Assembly (NCBI GenBank): GCA_023678885.1
Contig: CM043005.1
Span: forward strand, 3,338,314-3,402,313
Source: Pogostemon cablin
Taxonomy: Eukaryota > Streptophyta > Magnoliopsida > Lamiales > Lamiaceae
DNA length: 64,000 bases
Direction: 5' to 3'
The position numbers were made by a program, and so were the translations under genes. This document shows, in pieces, positions 34,396 to 45,071 of the stretch (within the stretch, counting starts at the first letter, position 1; the number at the start of each line of letters is the position of its first letter). The notes below the pieces were generated by a model that did no database searches, was not told where the DNA came from, and saw nothing but the letters and a program-made list of their open reading frames with translations.

Positions 34396-34430
<35 letters not shown>
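34396..34430 (+). repeat. (CT)n tract in the GT-1 5' leader
   Basis: 35 bases of uninterrupted CT repeats end 29 bp before the GT-1 start codon. CT/GA tracts in plant 5' leaders are known targets of BASIC PENTACYSTEINE-type GAGA-binding factors, so a regulatory role is possible but unproven. Confidence 0.8.
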
Positions 34431-34432
<2 letters not shown>

Positions 34433-34459
34433 GCAGTGCACACAGTAATCACATAGAAG

Positions 34460-37400
34460 ATGTACATGTCCGATAAACCCCAACAACCGCAAGAACCACC
34501 CGTTGATTTCTACAACAACGGCAAACAAGAGCCGCCCATTCAGACCAGCAGCATGATCATCCAGCTATCCGCGCAGCCGCACCACCACCTCTCCGACGCC
34601 GGAGCCACCTCTGCCGGGGCTGATGACACCACCACCAGTCACAATTCAGCTCACCCATCATCCACTTCTGCTCCTAAGAAACGGGCGGAGACATGGGTAC
34701 AGGAGGAAACCAGGGCACTCATCCTTCTCCGCAAAGAAATTGATTCGCTCTTCAACACTTCCAAGTCCAACAAACACCTGTGGGATAACATTTCCTTGAA
34801 AATGAGGGAAAAGGGGTTTGATAGATCCCCAACTATGTGCACTGATAAGTGGAGGAATTTGTTGAAGGAGTTCAAGAAGGCTAAGCAGAATAATCAAGAT
34901 GGGAATGGGAATGTGAATGGGTCTGCTAAGATGAATTACTACAAGGAGATTGAGGATATTTTGAGGGAGAGGAATAAGAATGGCCCCAATTGGAAAAATT
35001 CCGAAGCCTCAAATAATGCTGCTGGGGCTTCTAAAGTTGATCCATTTTTGCAGTTCTCTGATAAAGGTTTCATTTCTTTAATTTTGTGGCTAACTATAAT
35101 TATTCACTTTACTGTTTCTTCTTGTCAGTTTGAGAAATGTTAATGTACCATGTTTTTATTTTTATTTTTTTATAAGAATATTACTTGTATGCCCAATTGT
35201 TTGATGCAATTTTCTTGGTAGTTGTAGGTTTTTTGTTTCTTTTTTTGGGTTTCGGTCTTTTTTGATGGTTTCAGGTATATAAGTGAGAAACTTAAGAAGG
35301 ATGGAAGGGGACATTGTCTTAATTGCTGGGCTTTGTGATACTGGATTTGAGGGTTTTTTTTTTTCTTTGAGAGGTTGGCAGTAGAAAACTTGGTCATTTT
35401 TCCTCTGGATATCGAATGTAGCATGGAGTAGTATTCTTAATATATTTTTTTACTCCCAATCTTATCAGTTAAGCTCTACAATTATCAATTGGAGAATGTG
35501 AAAAGATCTTATTTATGAATAGTTGAATATATCATGGGTGCTAAGTGGATTTATAGGTTCTATTCATTCAACTTGAATGGATAATGTTTATACTGATTTC
35601 TTGTTTGTAGATCAATCCTTTTCTGTACCACTCCCTCCATTTCTAAATAAATATCTTTTTAGAAGATTGGACTTTGCAGAAAGTGACTTTGTGGGATTTC
35701 AAGAATGATTAATGACATTTCTGCCAACTTTACCCCCTTAATTCATTAGTTTGTAATAAATGAACCGCATTTCTCATAAGAAAAATAGACATTATTAAGG
35801 GTAAAGTTGGATGTTAATTACTGTTTTAATGTGCGTGTGTTTTCTCATATAATGACAATTATTAGGAAATGAAGGGAGTAGGAGTGAAGACATGTACTTT
35901 GGGTTGTCAGAATTCAGGAAAAAGCTAGCAATGCCAAGAGTTGAATTTATTTGTTTCACGTCATTCTAATTTAAACTGGTGTCACATCATTCATGGAACT
36001 AATGCAATATAGAAGAACTTAATATTGTATTGCTGATCATGGCTGCTGCTGTTATTAGTTCTGTAAGTTCAACTTGAATGGATATGAGAGGCTGATGTAT
36101 TTTCAGTATACATTCTTTTTTAACCAAGTACACTTGCGTGTGTGTAATTTTAGTCCTATTTTTTTGCTGAGAGGCAGGAAAACGTTCAGCAGAGGCATCA
36201 GGATTGAGTTGAAGTTGTTTGTTATGTTGTTTCACATACTATCTTCTTTTTTGTTGGTACACCTGTTTCTTGGAATGGAGGGAATTTTATCGAAGAATTT
36301 AATTTTTTAAGTGCCTTTTTCATTATGGGTGCTGTTTTGGTTAGTAGTTCCTCACTATTTGATGTGTGTTTATTAATGAATTAGGGTTTGATGTGCATCC
36401 TTTTTCATTGATTAGCTTGCAATAGATCAGCATGGCAGCAGGATTGTGTTGTCTGCACACAAAATCTTCTTTATAAACTCTATCATTCTTCAAACTAATA
36501 TGAATTGGGTAGAGAAGAAGTTCGAGTCGTCTTCATAGTTTCTATTGCACAGGTGTTTTCCCTGCATGATTAAGTCTTATTAATTGTGTACCATTTCTCA
36601 TTTTCAAAATTCTTATAAATCATTTACTTGTGTGCTTTAGATTTCTGCATAATCTTATTACCCTTTGAAATTTGCTTTGAAGTTTTGAAGTTAGTAATTA
36701 TGGCATTAAATAATTGTGCGTATGCATATATATGTATATGAATTACATTGATAATACCAACATTATATGGCCTCTGCAGGTATTGATGACACCAGTCTTA
36801 CTTTTGGACCTGTGGAAGGTAACCTACTAGTCAAAAGATTTTCGATTATGTTGTAATTTAATGACTTTCTTCAAGTTAAAGTATGTTGTTTTCCCTAGCA
36901 GTAGCTTTTTATATATCGGATTCGCAATTAGTATTGACTTTTAGCTGGAAAAGTCACAGCTATAAAAGGATATGTTAACTATAATAAAGCTTGGGTTTTT
37001 TCTTTTCCCTTACCGAACAAATATGCCCGCTTCATTTATACTTTAAATGTGCACACGTCATTAACTTGCCTTTTGTCACCAAATTATCTGAAGATTTTGA
37101 TTGGCTGATTTCTGAATCCCACATATAATCTTTTAATTTTTGGCTTAATCAAGTGTACCCAGTGTAATCGCTTTGCTCCAGGACTTTAGCTCTGAAAGAT
37201 GCCAAGGGGCCTTCTAAAATTTCTCCCCATTGAAAGATGTCCGATGAAGCACTCAAGCTTCAGCTGATATATTCTTTGAACATTGCAACCTGTTCTCTTG
37301 CTATTTTCTTAAACCGCAAACGTGATATTTAATGTTCAGTTCTTCCAATTTGCAATGTGAATGTGCAGTAATGGTAATGCTGGCCCTACATTTTAATGTC

Positions 37401-38958
37401 TGTATAAGAGTCTTAATTTTGGTGATAGGTATCATAGGTCTGGCGTTAAGAACTCTTTAGGCTATTCTGAGAACTTGGAACACTATTACTGTATCCCAAA
37501 TGATGTCGATGTCAATGTCAATTTTATAGTATCTTGGTAAATTTTGGCACACAGCTAATGGCAGGTCAACTCTCAATTTAGAAAGACGTTTGGATCATGA
37601 TGGGCACCCTCTTGCCATTACTGCCGCTGATGCTGTTGGAGCAAGTGGAGTTTCTCCATGGAGTTGGAGGGAGACCCCAGGAAGTGGTTAGTCCGTCATG
37701 TTTGAACTTGTTGATCTTTTATCGAATTTGTATATTATGTTCTTAAAAGTGCTTCAGGACGTTAAAGCATTAAATTAGTGATATTTGGAAATGAAAGTCA
37801 AAACCTAGTATTATATTAGTTTTTACTACCAGTGCTGCTCATTCTGGCAGGTGAACAGACAAATACATATGATGGAAGGGTGATTACTGTTAAATTGGGG
37901 GATTATACGAAGAGAATAGGGATTGATGGCAGTGCAGATGCCATCAAGGAGACTATCAAATCAGCTTTCAGGTTAAGGACAAAACGTGCATTTTGGTTGG
38001 AAGATGAAGATAATGTAATTCGGACGCTTGACAGAGAAATGCCTCTGGGAAATTACACTCTTCATGTTGATGAAGGTAAGGGCTTTTAATCCTTTAATTG
38101 ATTACATGACGATGGTGATGGCACTGGTTTTTTGAAGTTCTTTTATGGGGTCATCTAAGCAGAAAGTGGTATTCGCTGCTATATCACCTGCATAGTAATT
38201 GTGGTTCACTAGAGAAAAATTTCAAGATTCCAATGTATTATGCTTAAAATTAGGGGTGTAAATGGATCAAGCTGGCTTGCAAGCTACTCCGGATTGCTCA
38301 GGAAAAACTCGAATTTGAGTCAAAGTTAATCTGGTTTTGCTTGAGCTACTCGAGTAGGTCTTGAGCTATAGACTCGCGAGTCTACTCAAGCCTTTTCAAG
38401 CTTAAGGTATTTTACTACTTTATCCCTAAAATAGTTAGGCAGGCAGCTTTATACAAACTAGTTGCACTGTAAACTAGATTCGAACCCTTACCTTTATACA
38501 TGTTCAAAAGTGTTTGCTTCAGATTTGGATCATTTAAGTCAACCTTGTTCATCTAAGACTAACTCAGTTAGTTATAGCACAGACAAACACATAATAAAGC
38601 TAAATTGAGTTTCTTAGTGGAGCTCGATCATAGTATTACACCAACTCGATTCAACTCAGTTACACCCTTAGTTTTATATTTTGTGTTATGTGGGATGTTA
38701 TTTTTCAGTTTAGATGAATTTGAGTTTATTTACCTGAGCTAATTCTCTGTTGCAGGACTGACCATAAAAGTGTGTTTCTATGAGGAGTCAGATCCGATTC
38801 AGGTGCACACAGAGGACAAAACGTTTTACACAGAAGATGATTTCCGCGAGTTCCTCACACGCCGTGGCTGGACTTGCTTGAGAGAGTACAATGGATATCG
38901 GAATGTTGATAGCATGGACGAGCTCTGTCCTGGTGTTATATATCGTGGTGTCAATTGA
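34460..38958 (+). CDS. GT-1: trihelix transcription factor GT-1
   Basis: Five exons by eye: 34460-35066, 36780-36818, 37555-37686, 37851-38075 and 38756-38958. They total 1206 bp, 401 codons plus stop, and all junctions are GT-AG and in phase. GT-1 is a nuclear factor that binds GT/BoxII elements in light-regulated promoters; the Arabidopsis protein has about 406 residues. The N-terminus (MYMSDKPQQP) is Gln/His/Ser-rich. The trihelix DNA-binding domain spans about residues 77-142 with its three Trp residues at 79, 108 and 131 and the family signature GFDRSPTMCTDKWRNLLKEF. Thr128 sits at the place of the phosphorylated Thr of Arabidopsis GT-1. A second conserved region (LNLERRLDHDGHPLAI, then SPWSWRETPG) and the C-terminal RVITVKLGDYTKR-type domain follow. 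The 39-bp second exon is unusually small but keeps frame. The start is the first ATG after the CT-rich leader. Confidence 0.95.
35631..35878. mobile_element. Stowaway-like MITE in GT-1 intron 1
   Basis: 248 bp with ends CTCCCTCCATTTC and GAAATGAAGGGAG as imperfect terminal inverted repeats. TA follows the right end; the left flank reads CA and has probably mutated. There is no coding capacity, as expected for a non-autonomous Tc1/mariner derivative. Confidence 0.65.
38251..38670. mobile_element. MITE-like element in GT-1 intron 4
   Basis: About 420 bp beginning TAGGGGTGTAAATGG and ending CAGTTACACCCTTA, an imperfect inverted repeat. The interior has GAGCTACTCGAG-type self-complementary words and CTCGATTCAACTC near the right end. 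This pattern is a common plant non-autonomous DNA element, possibly hAT-related. I saw no clear target duplication. Confidence 0.5.
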
Positions 38959-39430
38959 AAGCAATGACGAGCTCTGCTCAAGTGTGCATCTTTTGATAAC
39001 GGGTGATTCTTCTGTACAAAATGCAACCCTCTTATCGGTGAGAATCGTGCTTGTAAATATGGAATTTTGTTGAATGATTTGTAACTTCCGTTGCAGTTTT
39101 GAGGTGTATTCATCCAGTTGACATATTGATTTGAATTGCTGGTCATGTGAATGTTGTATTCCAATGTCAGATCCATTGTCTGGAAAATAATGGTTGTGCA
39201 AATCATTTTAAGAAATAGTGATGTACGTTTTTTTTAAATAGTAATAATTTTTGAATTCACAAACATCATGCCACTTTTAATTGCTCAAAAACCACCTTAT
39301 TTACTATCAATTACAAATTAGTCGAAAATTTGATATTCGACAGAAGAACATTAGATTAATGGTGTTTGATAGCTCAAACTCCATTTTTATTCATTTGACT
39401 TATTAAAGTTTATCCCTAAGTTAAATTCAA
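38959..39430. other. GT-1 3' UTR and spacer
   Basis: AATAAT near 39186 and a U-rich stretch suggest transcript ends near 39200. The rest is AT-rich spacer without coding signal. Confidence 0.5.
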
Positions 39431-39619
39431 AGGTGGATTGGTGTTGCCACAGTGGAAGATCATGTGGACAAGGCTGAAAGCAACCATAACGACACCGGTT
39501 GCAACTCTTCCGACCATCCATCCTCATCTGAGTGCCCAATTCGTTTGTATACTAATGGTATCTACGATCTCCTCCATTTGGGGCGGGCTCACTCCCTTGA
39601 ACAAGCCAAAAAATTGTAG
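39431..39619 (+). pseudogene. CCT: choline-phosphate cytidylyltransferase exon fragment
   Basis: One frame reads RWIGVATVEDHVDKAESNHN, then CPIRLYTNGIYDLLHLGRAH and SLEQAKKL before a TAG at 39617-39619. This is the start of the cytidylyltransferase domain of plant CTP:phosphocholine cytidylyltransferase, the rate-limiting enzyme of phosphatidylcholine synthesis. The catalytic HxGH motif reads H-L-G-R, so its second His is lost. The frame stops right where the exon normally ends, without a donor site. No other CCT exon is visible downstream. The fragment follows the end of GT-1 by about 470 bp on the same strand. It is a dead single-exon fragment. Confidence 0.8.
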
Positions 39620-40998
39620 GCTTATTTTGCTCTTGGATCCTTTCTCGGTTTATTTCCTCTATCTTAATAGTTTTTGTGCTATTAAATTTTTGTTTCTTGC
39701 TTACCAAATGTTTGAAGTTAGAAAGATATTTCAATGCAATAAGGTGTAGGTGTATCCTTCCGAAAAGGAGTACTCTTTAAAATATCAAATGTTACTCCTG
39801 AAAGGACTCTTTAGATTGTTAAATGTTAATTCTTTATAATATCAAGTGTTACTCTTCTCAGAAAAATTGTAGTCTGTTATACGGGACCCAATAACTTACC
39901 ATTCTCCGGTGCATATAAGTATTTGCCGTGATGTTATGTATATGTATTTTTCAAAAAAGGAACTTTGGGAAATCATGCTTTCCGTTTTGTTTGCATTTTC
40001 TGTCCTTTGAGATCGTCTTTTGATTTGTGGGTTTTCTTTCTTCCTCCTTAATTTCGTTTCTTATGGAGCTTCTTTTATTCCTTCTCCTTCTGTTTATTTT
40101 TGTTGACTTGGTCTGAAATGCCAACTTATCAGTTTGTCCTTTCTTTGAGGTTATGCAATTATCTATGAATTCAACTTTATTTTTTTTATTAAATTGTGTA
40201 TTGATTTACTCAGTCGATCATTTGGTTCTTTAGTGTTGTTACAAAACCTTTTTGTTTTATAAGCCATTACTTATATTCTGATTCCTGATGCCTTGTACTG
40301 ATCACATTTATGAACTTAGGGTTCAATCTTTGGATTTAATTTAGGGATCAAATGTATTAAATTTTTAACTTGAGGTAATTCTATATAGGAAACTTGTGAT
40401 TTGCATTATATCTAAAAACATTTTAAACATAAGTTTCTTGGACATTTTACTCTTGCTATGCTTAGTTATATTATATTATCCACAAACAATTACCACTGGT
40501 TCCTTTTGGGTCTGCATGGAATCATGAGGTTACTTTGGATTGATATTTATGATGTACATTTTGTGCTTGATATTTTGGATGAATCTTGGAGAAAAGATAG
40601 GTGTGTACTCTGTGTGCCTACTTATGGTCATTTCTTTCTTTATAGTTTAATTCTGTGTGTCAAAGAATAGCTTTGAAAAATCATCTGTTGTTTCCAAAAT
40701 TCATTAAGGTTTGTATCTGCTACCTTCTGCTCAATAATTATCTCGTCTATCAAAAAATTAAACTAAACTACAACAAAGCGATTAACTGAAAGTGGTTTTC
40801 ATTAAAAAAATGTTGGGAGCATACAAGAAACTTAGAAAAACATTACATGTGAATCAATGATTCACAAGATCCACACACTATTCTGGTATCAACACACAAA
40901 CACACTAGAGATTGCAACCTCTGTAAGTTCGCTCTTGAAGCGATGCAAAACTATCATGACTCGTCCCACGCATTCGTTGCCTTGAAGCAATGTGGAAC
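39620..40998. other. spacer between the CCT fragment and MAD2
   Basis: T-rich on the plus strand, intron-like in texture, perhaps what is left of CCT introns. No further CCT exon was recognised. The last 100 bp holds the MAD2 3' UTR. A diverged copy of the terminal MAD2 exon (GCTCTTGAAGCGATGCAAAA to CATTCGTTG, about 40930-40979) stands next to the CCTTGAAGCAATGTGG copy. Confidence 0.5.
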
Positions 40999-41851
40999 TC
41001 ATGCTTCATCCCATTCGTCATTTTTGTATGACACTAGAGTGTCAACCTTGTGAATCTGCATGGCTCAGATTGAGAGAGACTCATCAAACATAGGATAACA
41101 GGAAAAGGTTAATATTGATAGATTACATCTAACTAGGACACAAGGCCACTTAATTTTTTTACCTTGGTATCAAAAGAATGCAATTTCACCATCTGTGGGT
41201 TGGAAATCAACTTAGGATCACTCTCAATCCATGTAAACGGGACTGCGCAATCAGTATCTGTGTACGCTAAAATATCGAAGATACCTACAGTAAACCGTCG
41301 AGGAGATCATGATCCAACAAATCACTTCCACATTTTTAAAGTAAAAACTTAAAATGGATCACAGAAAAGAATTTCTTACAGGGTTCATCAAGACAAGGCA
41401 AGTACGTAATGCTGGAAGCTATTTGCCTCATGATTGCCTGAATCTCTCTCATGATTTCCTTGTCACTCTTTTCCCTTGAAACTCTGTTTACCAACAATAT
41501 TCAAATTCAACAAACATGATAACCTTACAAAGTCTATATAAGCAAACTGATTTCCAGTTCTTCAAGAGGAGATCAAAATTACCCCGTCTCCACGACTTCG
41601 TTATCCGTTTCGATACTGAAATTCCACCTCTCCAAAACTTCACCACTAGACTTGCTCATAATAACCAGAACCACCCTCTGTAGCTTCCCAGCTTCTAACC
41701 ATTCTTAAAAATAAAAGAATACACTTAATTAGTTACTTATCACTTCCCACCTCTCTGTCTCCTCTCAGTTACTCACATATGCATCCAATTTATCAAAACT
41801 GAGAAGTTAAGTTTGATATGAAGGATTTTACACACTCATCTTGAGTAAGCT

Positions 41852-41921
<70 letters not shown>

Positions 41922-42054
41922 CACACACACACACACATATGCATACATCTAAATTAGAACACTTCATATGGGGATATGAATCAATGTCAGAAAGTGCAGA
42001 AGTTAAATTTGACATGGATTGTAAACCTTCATCTTGAGTGAGCATTACTCCCTC

Positions 42055-42085
<31 letters not shown>

Positions 42086-42578
42086 ACATACTCACTACAC
42101 ACACATCCAAATTGGAAAACTTCATAACAGGGAAAGTGAAAATTACCAGAAAGTTGAGTAGTTAAGTTTGACATGAAGGATTTTACACCCTCATCTTGAG
42201 TGAGCAACATCGGAAGGCCATATTTCTTCACCCTTGCGAAACTTTCTTCTGGATAAACACCACGGTTATAAAGAATACTGCAAATTTCCCACAATCATAA
42301 TCCAATTAATCACAAAAAGGAAGAAGAAAGGCTACTGATATCAACATCAACAATAATAATAAAACTCTGTATACAAAAATACTATTCATTACCTATTTGC
42401 AGCATATCCTGCAATGGTTTCCCCCAAACAACACACAAATTAGTCAAATAATCCTGGAAGAAGAACGAAAGGGAAAAAAACAAACCAGAATTAAATAAGG
42501 AATACCAAAGAATTCACTGACGATGGCGGCTGATCCTCTAAGAGTGATGATATCTTTAGTCGCCGTTCTGGAAGCCAT
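40999..42578 (-). CDS. MAD2: mitotic spindle checkpoint protein MAD2
   Basis: Seven minus-strand exons by eye: 42578-42506, 42408-42393 (16-bp micro-exon), 42277-42147, 41703-41583, 41483-41380, 41284-41163 and 41055-40999. They total 624 bp, 207 codons plus stop, and all junctions are GT-AG and in phase. The protein is one HORMA domain: MASRTATKDIITLRGSAAIV at the N-terminus, SILYNRGVYPEESFARVKKY, EWLEAGKLQRVVLVIMSKSS, and the C-terminal safety-belt segment ending DTLVSYKNDEWDEA. MAD2 binds MAD1 at unattached kinetochores and CDC20, and restrains the anaphase-promoting complex. Length matches the family (about 205-209). Intron 3 is 443 bp long and holds two decayed copies of the exon-3 end with CT microsatellites. 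Two MSA-like motifs upstream fit G2/M expression. Confidence 0.95.
41795..42207 (-). repeat. triplicated exon-3 end with CT microsatellites in MAD2 intron 3
   Basis: The true 3' part of exon 3 (42207-42147) is followed on the minus strand by two more copies, at about 42050-41990 and 41850-41797, each with adjoining intron sequence and a CT/GA tract (about 42052-42086 and 41852-41917). The second copy still reads MLTQDEGLQSMSNLTSALSD and the third LTQDECVKSFISNLTSQ before a stop. In both, the splice donor has mutated (CTGACATT and TTTGATAA instead of CTGGTAA). They are therefore probably not used. Confidence 0.85.
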
Positions 42579-42755
42579 TTGAAACCTAGATTCTAATTCT
42601 GAATCTTGACTTCTTTGAAAATCAGCACAATCAAACAAACTTTCTTTTTGAATTGAAGGCTATAGAATTTGAATCGATTCCACATACCAATTAACAAATA
42701 AGGAGTTGTTATGGTTTCGAGTTTCGATGGTAAAATGAGTTTGAAATATGTGAAA

Positions 42756-42823
42756 TTCAACGGCTAGTTCTTCTGTGGTTTTGCTGTGTGGGGCAGCGAT
42801 TAGTGGGGTTGAGGCCAACGGTC
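42756..42823. promoter_or_regulatory. two MSA-like mitosis-specific motifs upstream of MAD2
   Basis: TTCAACGGCTA (42756-42766) matches 10 of 11 positions of the M-phase-specific activator consensus YCYAACGGYYA. CCAACGGTC (42815-42823) contains the AACGG core with good flanks. Both lie 178-245 bp upstream of the MAD2 ATG. MYB3R factors are known to read MSA elements in G2/M genes; use here is inference. Confidence 0.45.
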
Positions 42824-42906
42824 GGATTTCCAATTTTATTTAAAATAAATATAATTATCCGCAAATAATAAACAATATATATTTTTATTTCAAAACGTAA
42901 AGCAAA

Positions 42907-42980
42907 GGTTTCGTGGTGTAGTTGGTTATCACGTCAGTCTAACACACTGAAGGTCTCCGGTTCGAGTCCGGGCGAAGCCA
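42907..42980 (+). tRNA. tRNA-Val: tRNA-Val (anticodon AAC)
   Basis: 74 nt without intron. The acceptor stem GGTTTCG pairs with CGAAGCC (one G-U). The D arm contains GTGGTGTAGTTGGTTATCAC, the anticodon arm is TCAGT-CTAACAC-ACTGA with AAC at 34-36, the TPsiC arm is CCGG-TTCGAGT-CCGG, and the discriminator base is A. The internal A and B boxes (TGGTGTAGTTGG and GGTTCGAGTCC) are intact, so the gene should be transcribed by RNA polymerase III. It is oriented away from MAD2, whose start codon lies about 330 bp upstream. Confidence 0.97.
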
Positions 42981-42985
42981 TTTTT
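42981..42985 (+). terminator. RNA polymerase III terminator
   Basis: Five T residues follow directly on the tRNA discriminator base, the standard Pol III stop signal. Confidence 0.8.
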
Positions 42986-45018
42986 AAAAATGCTGTAACT
43001 TTTATATCCAGTGGGCCCAAATCCTAAAAGTCCAATAAATATGGGCCGATTATTGTTCTTCTTTTAACCCAGTTAAAATCCAATCAATATGGGCCGGTTA
43101 AAAATACTAAAATAGGCTAAATAATGATAATCAGACTTAAAAATTAAATTTTAATTTAATTTTTAATATTATAATAATGACTAGAGCGTGAAACGAAGCG
43201 TAAACAGTGATGTCAAATGTCATGCAGATGCTCTGCCTAATATTTTTTTTACAGAATATTCCTTTTCTTTTAAGATAATATATAGATGAAATCATAGTGG
43301 TTTTGTTACGCATATTGTCTTATTTTTTTAAATAAAAAGGAATCTCTTTATGGGTTCTTTAAAACAAAATATACAATTGGTATAAAGATTTTTTTTTTAT
43401 ATAATAATAAATGAATGTCAAAGTATGTTAAGTAGGTGTGGTTTTTTTTTAAATAAAAGGTTTAAAAAATGATAATATTTGTTTTGAAATTTTACATAAA
43501 AAATTTTATGGAACGATTCAAAATATTAAAAAAAAACAAAAATTAAGAGAATTGAGAAGAATAATATTATTATTTATTAATGAAATAATTAAAGATAAAA
43601 TGAGACATTCACCCGTGCCACACAAATCTAGATAAAAAAAATGCTAACGTAGCTCATTTCATAAGGTCTGAGATCTTGCCATTATTTGTAAATAAATAAA
43701 ATTGGTTTGAATTAATTTCCATCATCTTCATCCAATAAACTTTATTGACTTTTCTTCGAAAGAATTTAATGTCAAAACAATTAATTGATAAATAAATGCA
43801 AATTATTAAACTCAAAATCAAACAGGGGCTTATAAAAGTTCTAGAATATTGAAAATCATAATTTAAAGTTAAAAAGAGTGGTCTTTTGTGTCTGGCACAC
43901 CGTGCGCCCATACATTTTAATATTAAAGGATATATTTTAAATATTAAAATATATTGACGTGTTCCGGGATCACATAGTGATAATAGTGATAAGTTTTTGA
44001 GGAATGTAAATTTTTTTTTCTTTAAAGTAATTATAAGTTTGATAATTGTATTCTAAAACACTTCCTTTATAAAATAAAATTGAATATGTACCCACATACG
44101 GAAATAAATTGAAACAAGAAGTTGTTATTGGATTTTATTAATTTGTTTATTTATAAGTTACTAAAATTTGTATTTATTAATCATAATATAAAATAAAATA
44201 AAAGATTAAAAAAAAAAGTATATATGTATAGGTGAAGTCACAAGAAAGGAGGTTTCGAGAGATTTGCTGAAACTCATTAAACGACGGCCACAAAACATGT
44301 GTCCTAACTTCCCCTGAATTGCTGTCATGTCACCAATGTGATTCCGGGTCAAATTTCACATCCCTTTATTCCATTTTTTTTTAATTAATTATTTTTTATT
44401 TTTTATGTAGTAATTAAGACTTACATATATCATTAATTAATTAATTAATGTTGCCAAAGATTTAATTTATTTTCAATGATTTATTTATAGTGAACTCTTA
44501 TAAATCTTGTGATTCCATAATTTAAACGATCTAACAATACATAAATTATATAAAATTAAAATTGTTCAAAGGATTTACACAGTAACCCTATTTATACAAG
44601 TGTTTATGTGAAATTAATTAAATTTCTTAGAGTATGTATGTAAACAGTTGTAGTCATATACTCCTCCATCCATGTTGGTTTTACATTTTTCAAATTCTTA
44701 TATCCATGTTGCTTTGGATTTTCTATGGATATATTATCAAATATTAATAGTTGAATAAATGATAGGTAGGAGAGAGAGGAAAACTATACCTTGTAATTGA
44801 TATATTATCAAATATATTAATAGTTGAATGAATGATAAGTAGAAGAGAGAGGAAAATTATACTTAAAAAAAGGAAGGCTCGATGATTGAATTTTTTTTCC
44901 TCTAATGTGTCAATCATATAATTTATATGACAAAAGATGATTTACGAAAATGATCAGTTAAGATTTATATTTCCCTTTTTTATCAAGTGGAATCCACTTG
45001 AAACAATTATTTTATAAG
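42986..45018. other. AT-rich intergenic region
   Basis: No gene recognised. Two nearby similar stretches at about 44690-44790 and 44800-44860 share GATATATTATCAAATAT, TAATAGTTGAAT and AGAGAGAGGAAAA.TATAC, a small local duplication. Short GGGCCGATTATT / GGGCCGGTTAAA copies lie at about 43042 and 43092. Confidence 0.6.
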
Positions 45019-45071
45019 GGCTCACACACAATACTAATATAATTACATATTACACATTAGGAGGCTCACAC
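45019..45071. repeat. host 44-bp duplication split by the chromovirus
   Basis: GCTCACACACAATACTAATA...TTACACATTAGGAG at 45019-45063 is followed by GCTCACAC and then the element. After the element, at 53963-54001, the sequence resumes CACACAACACTAATACAATT...TTACACATTAGGAG. Before insertion the site was thus a tandem pair of a unit of about 44 bp, and the element entered the second copy, duplicating CACAC. Confidence 0.75.

Noticed and set aside
38788..39206. Minus-strand frames of 126 and 137 codons opposite the end of GT-1
   Set aside because: Shadows of the last GT-1 exon and its 3' UTR; no independent signal.
41836..42294. 152-codon minus-strand frame as the true MAD2 N-terminus
   Set aside because: It reads through intron 3 into decayed exon copies and GA repeats. 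Splice sites and family similarity give the exon structure 42578-40999 instead.
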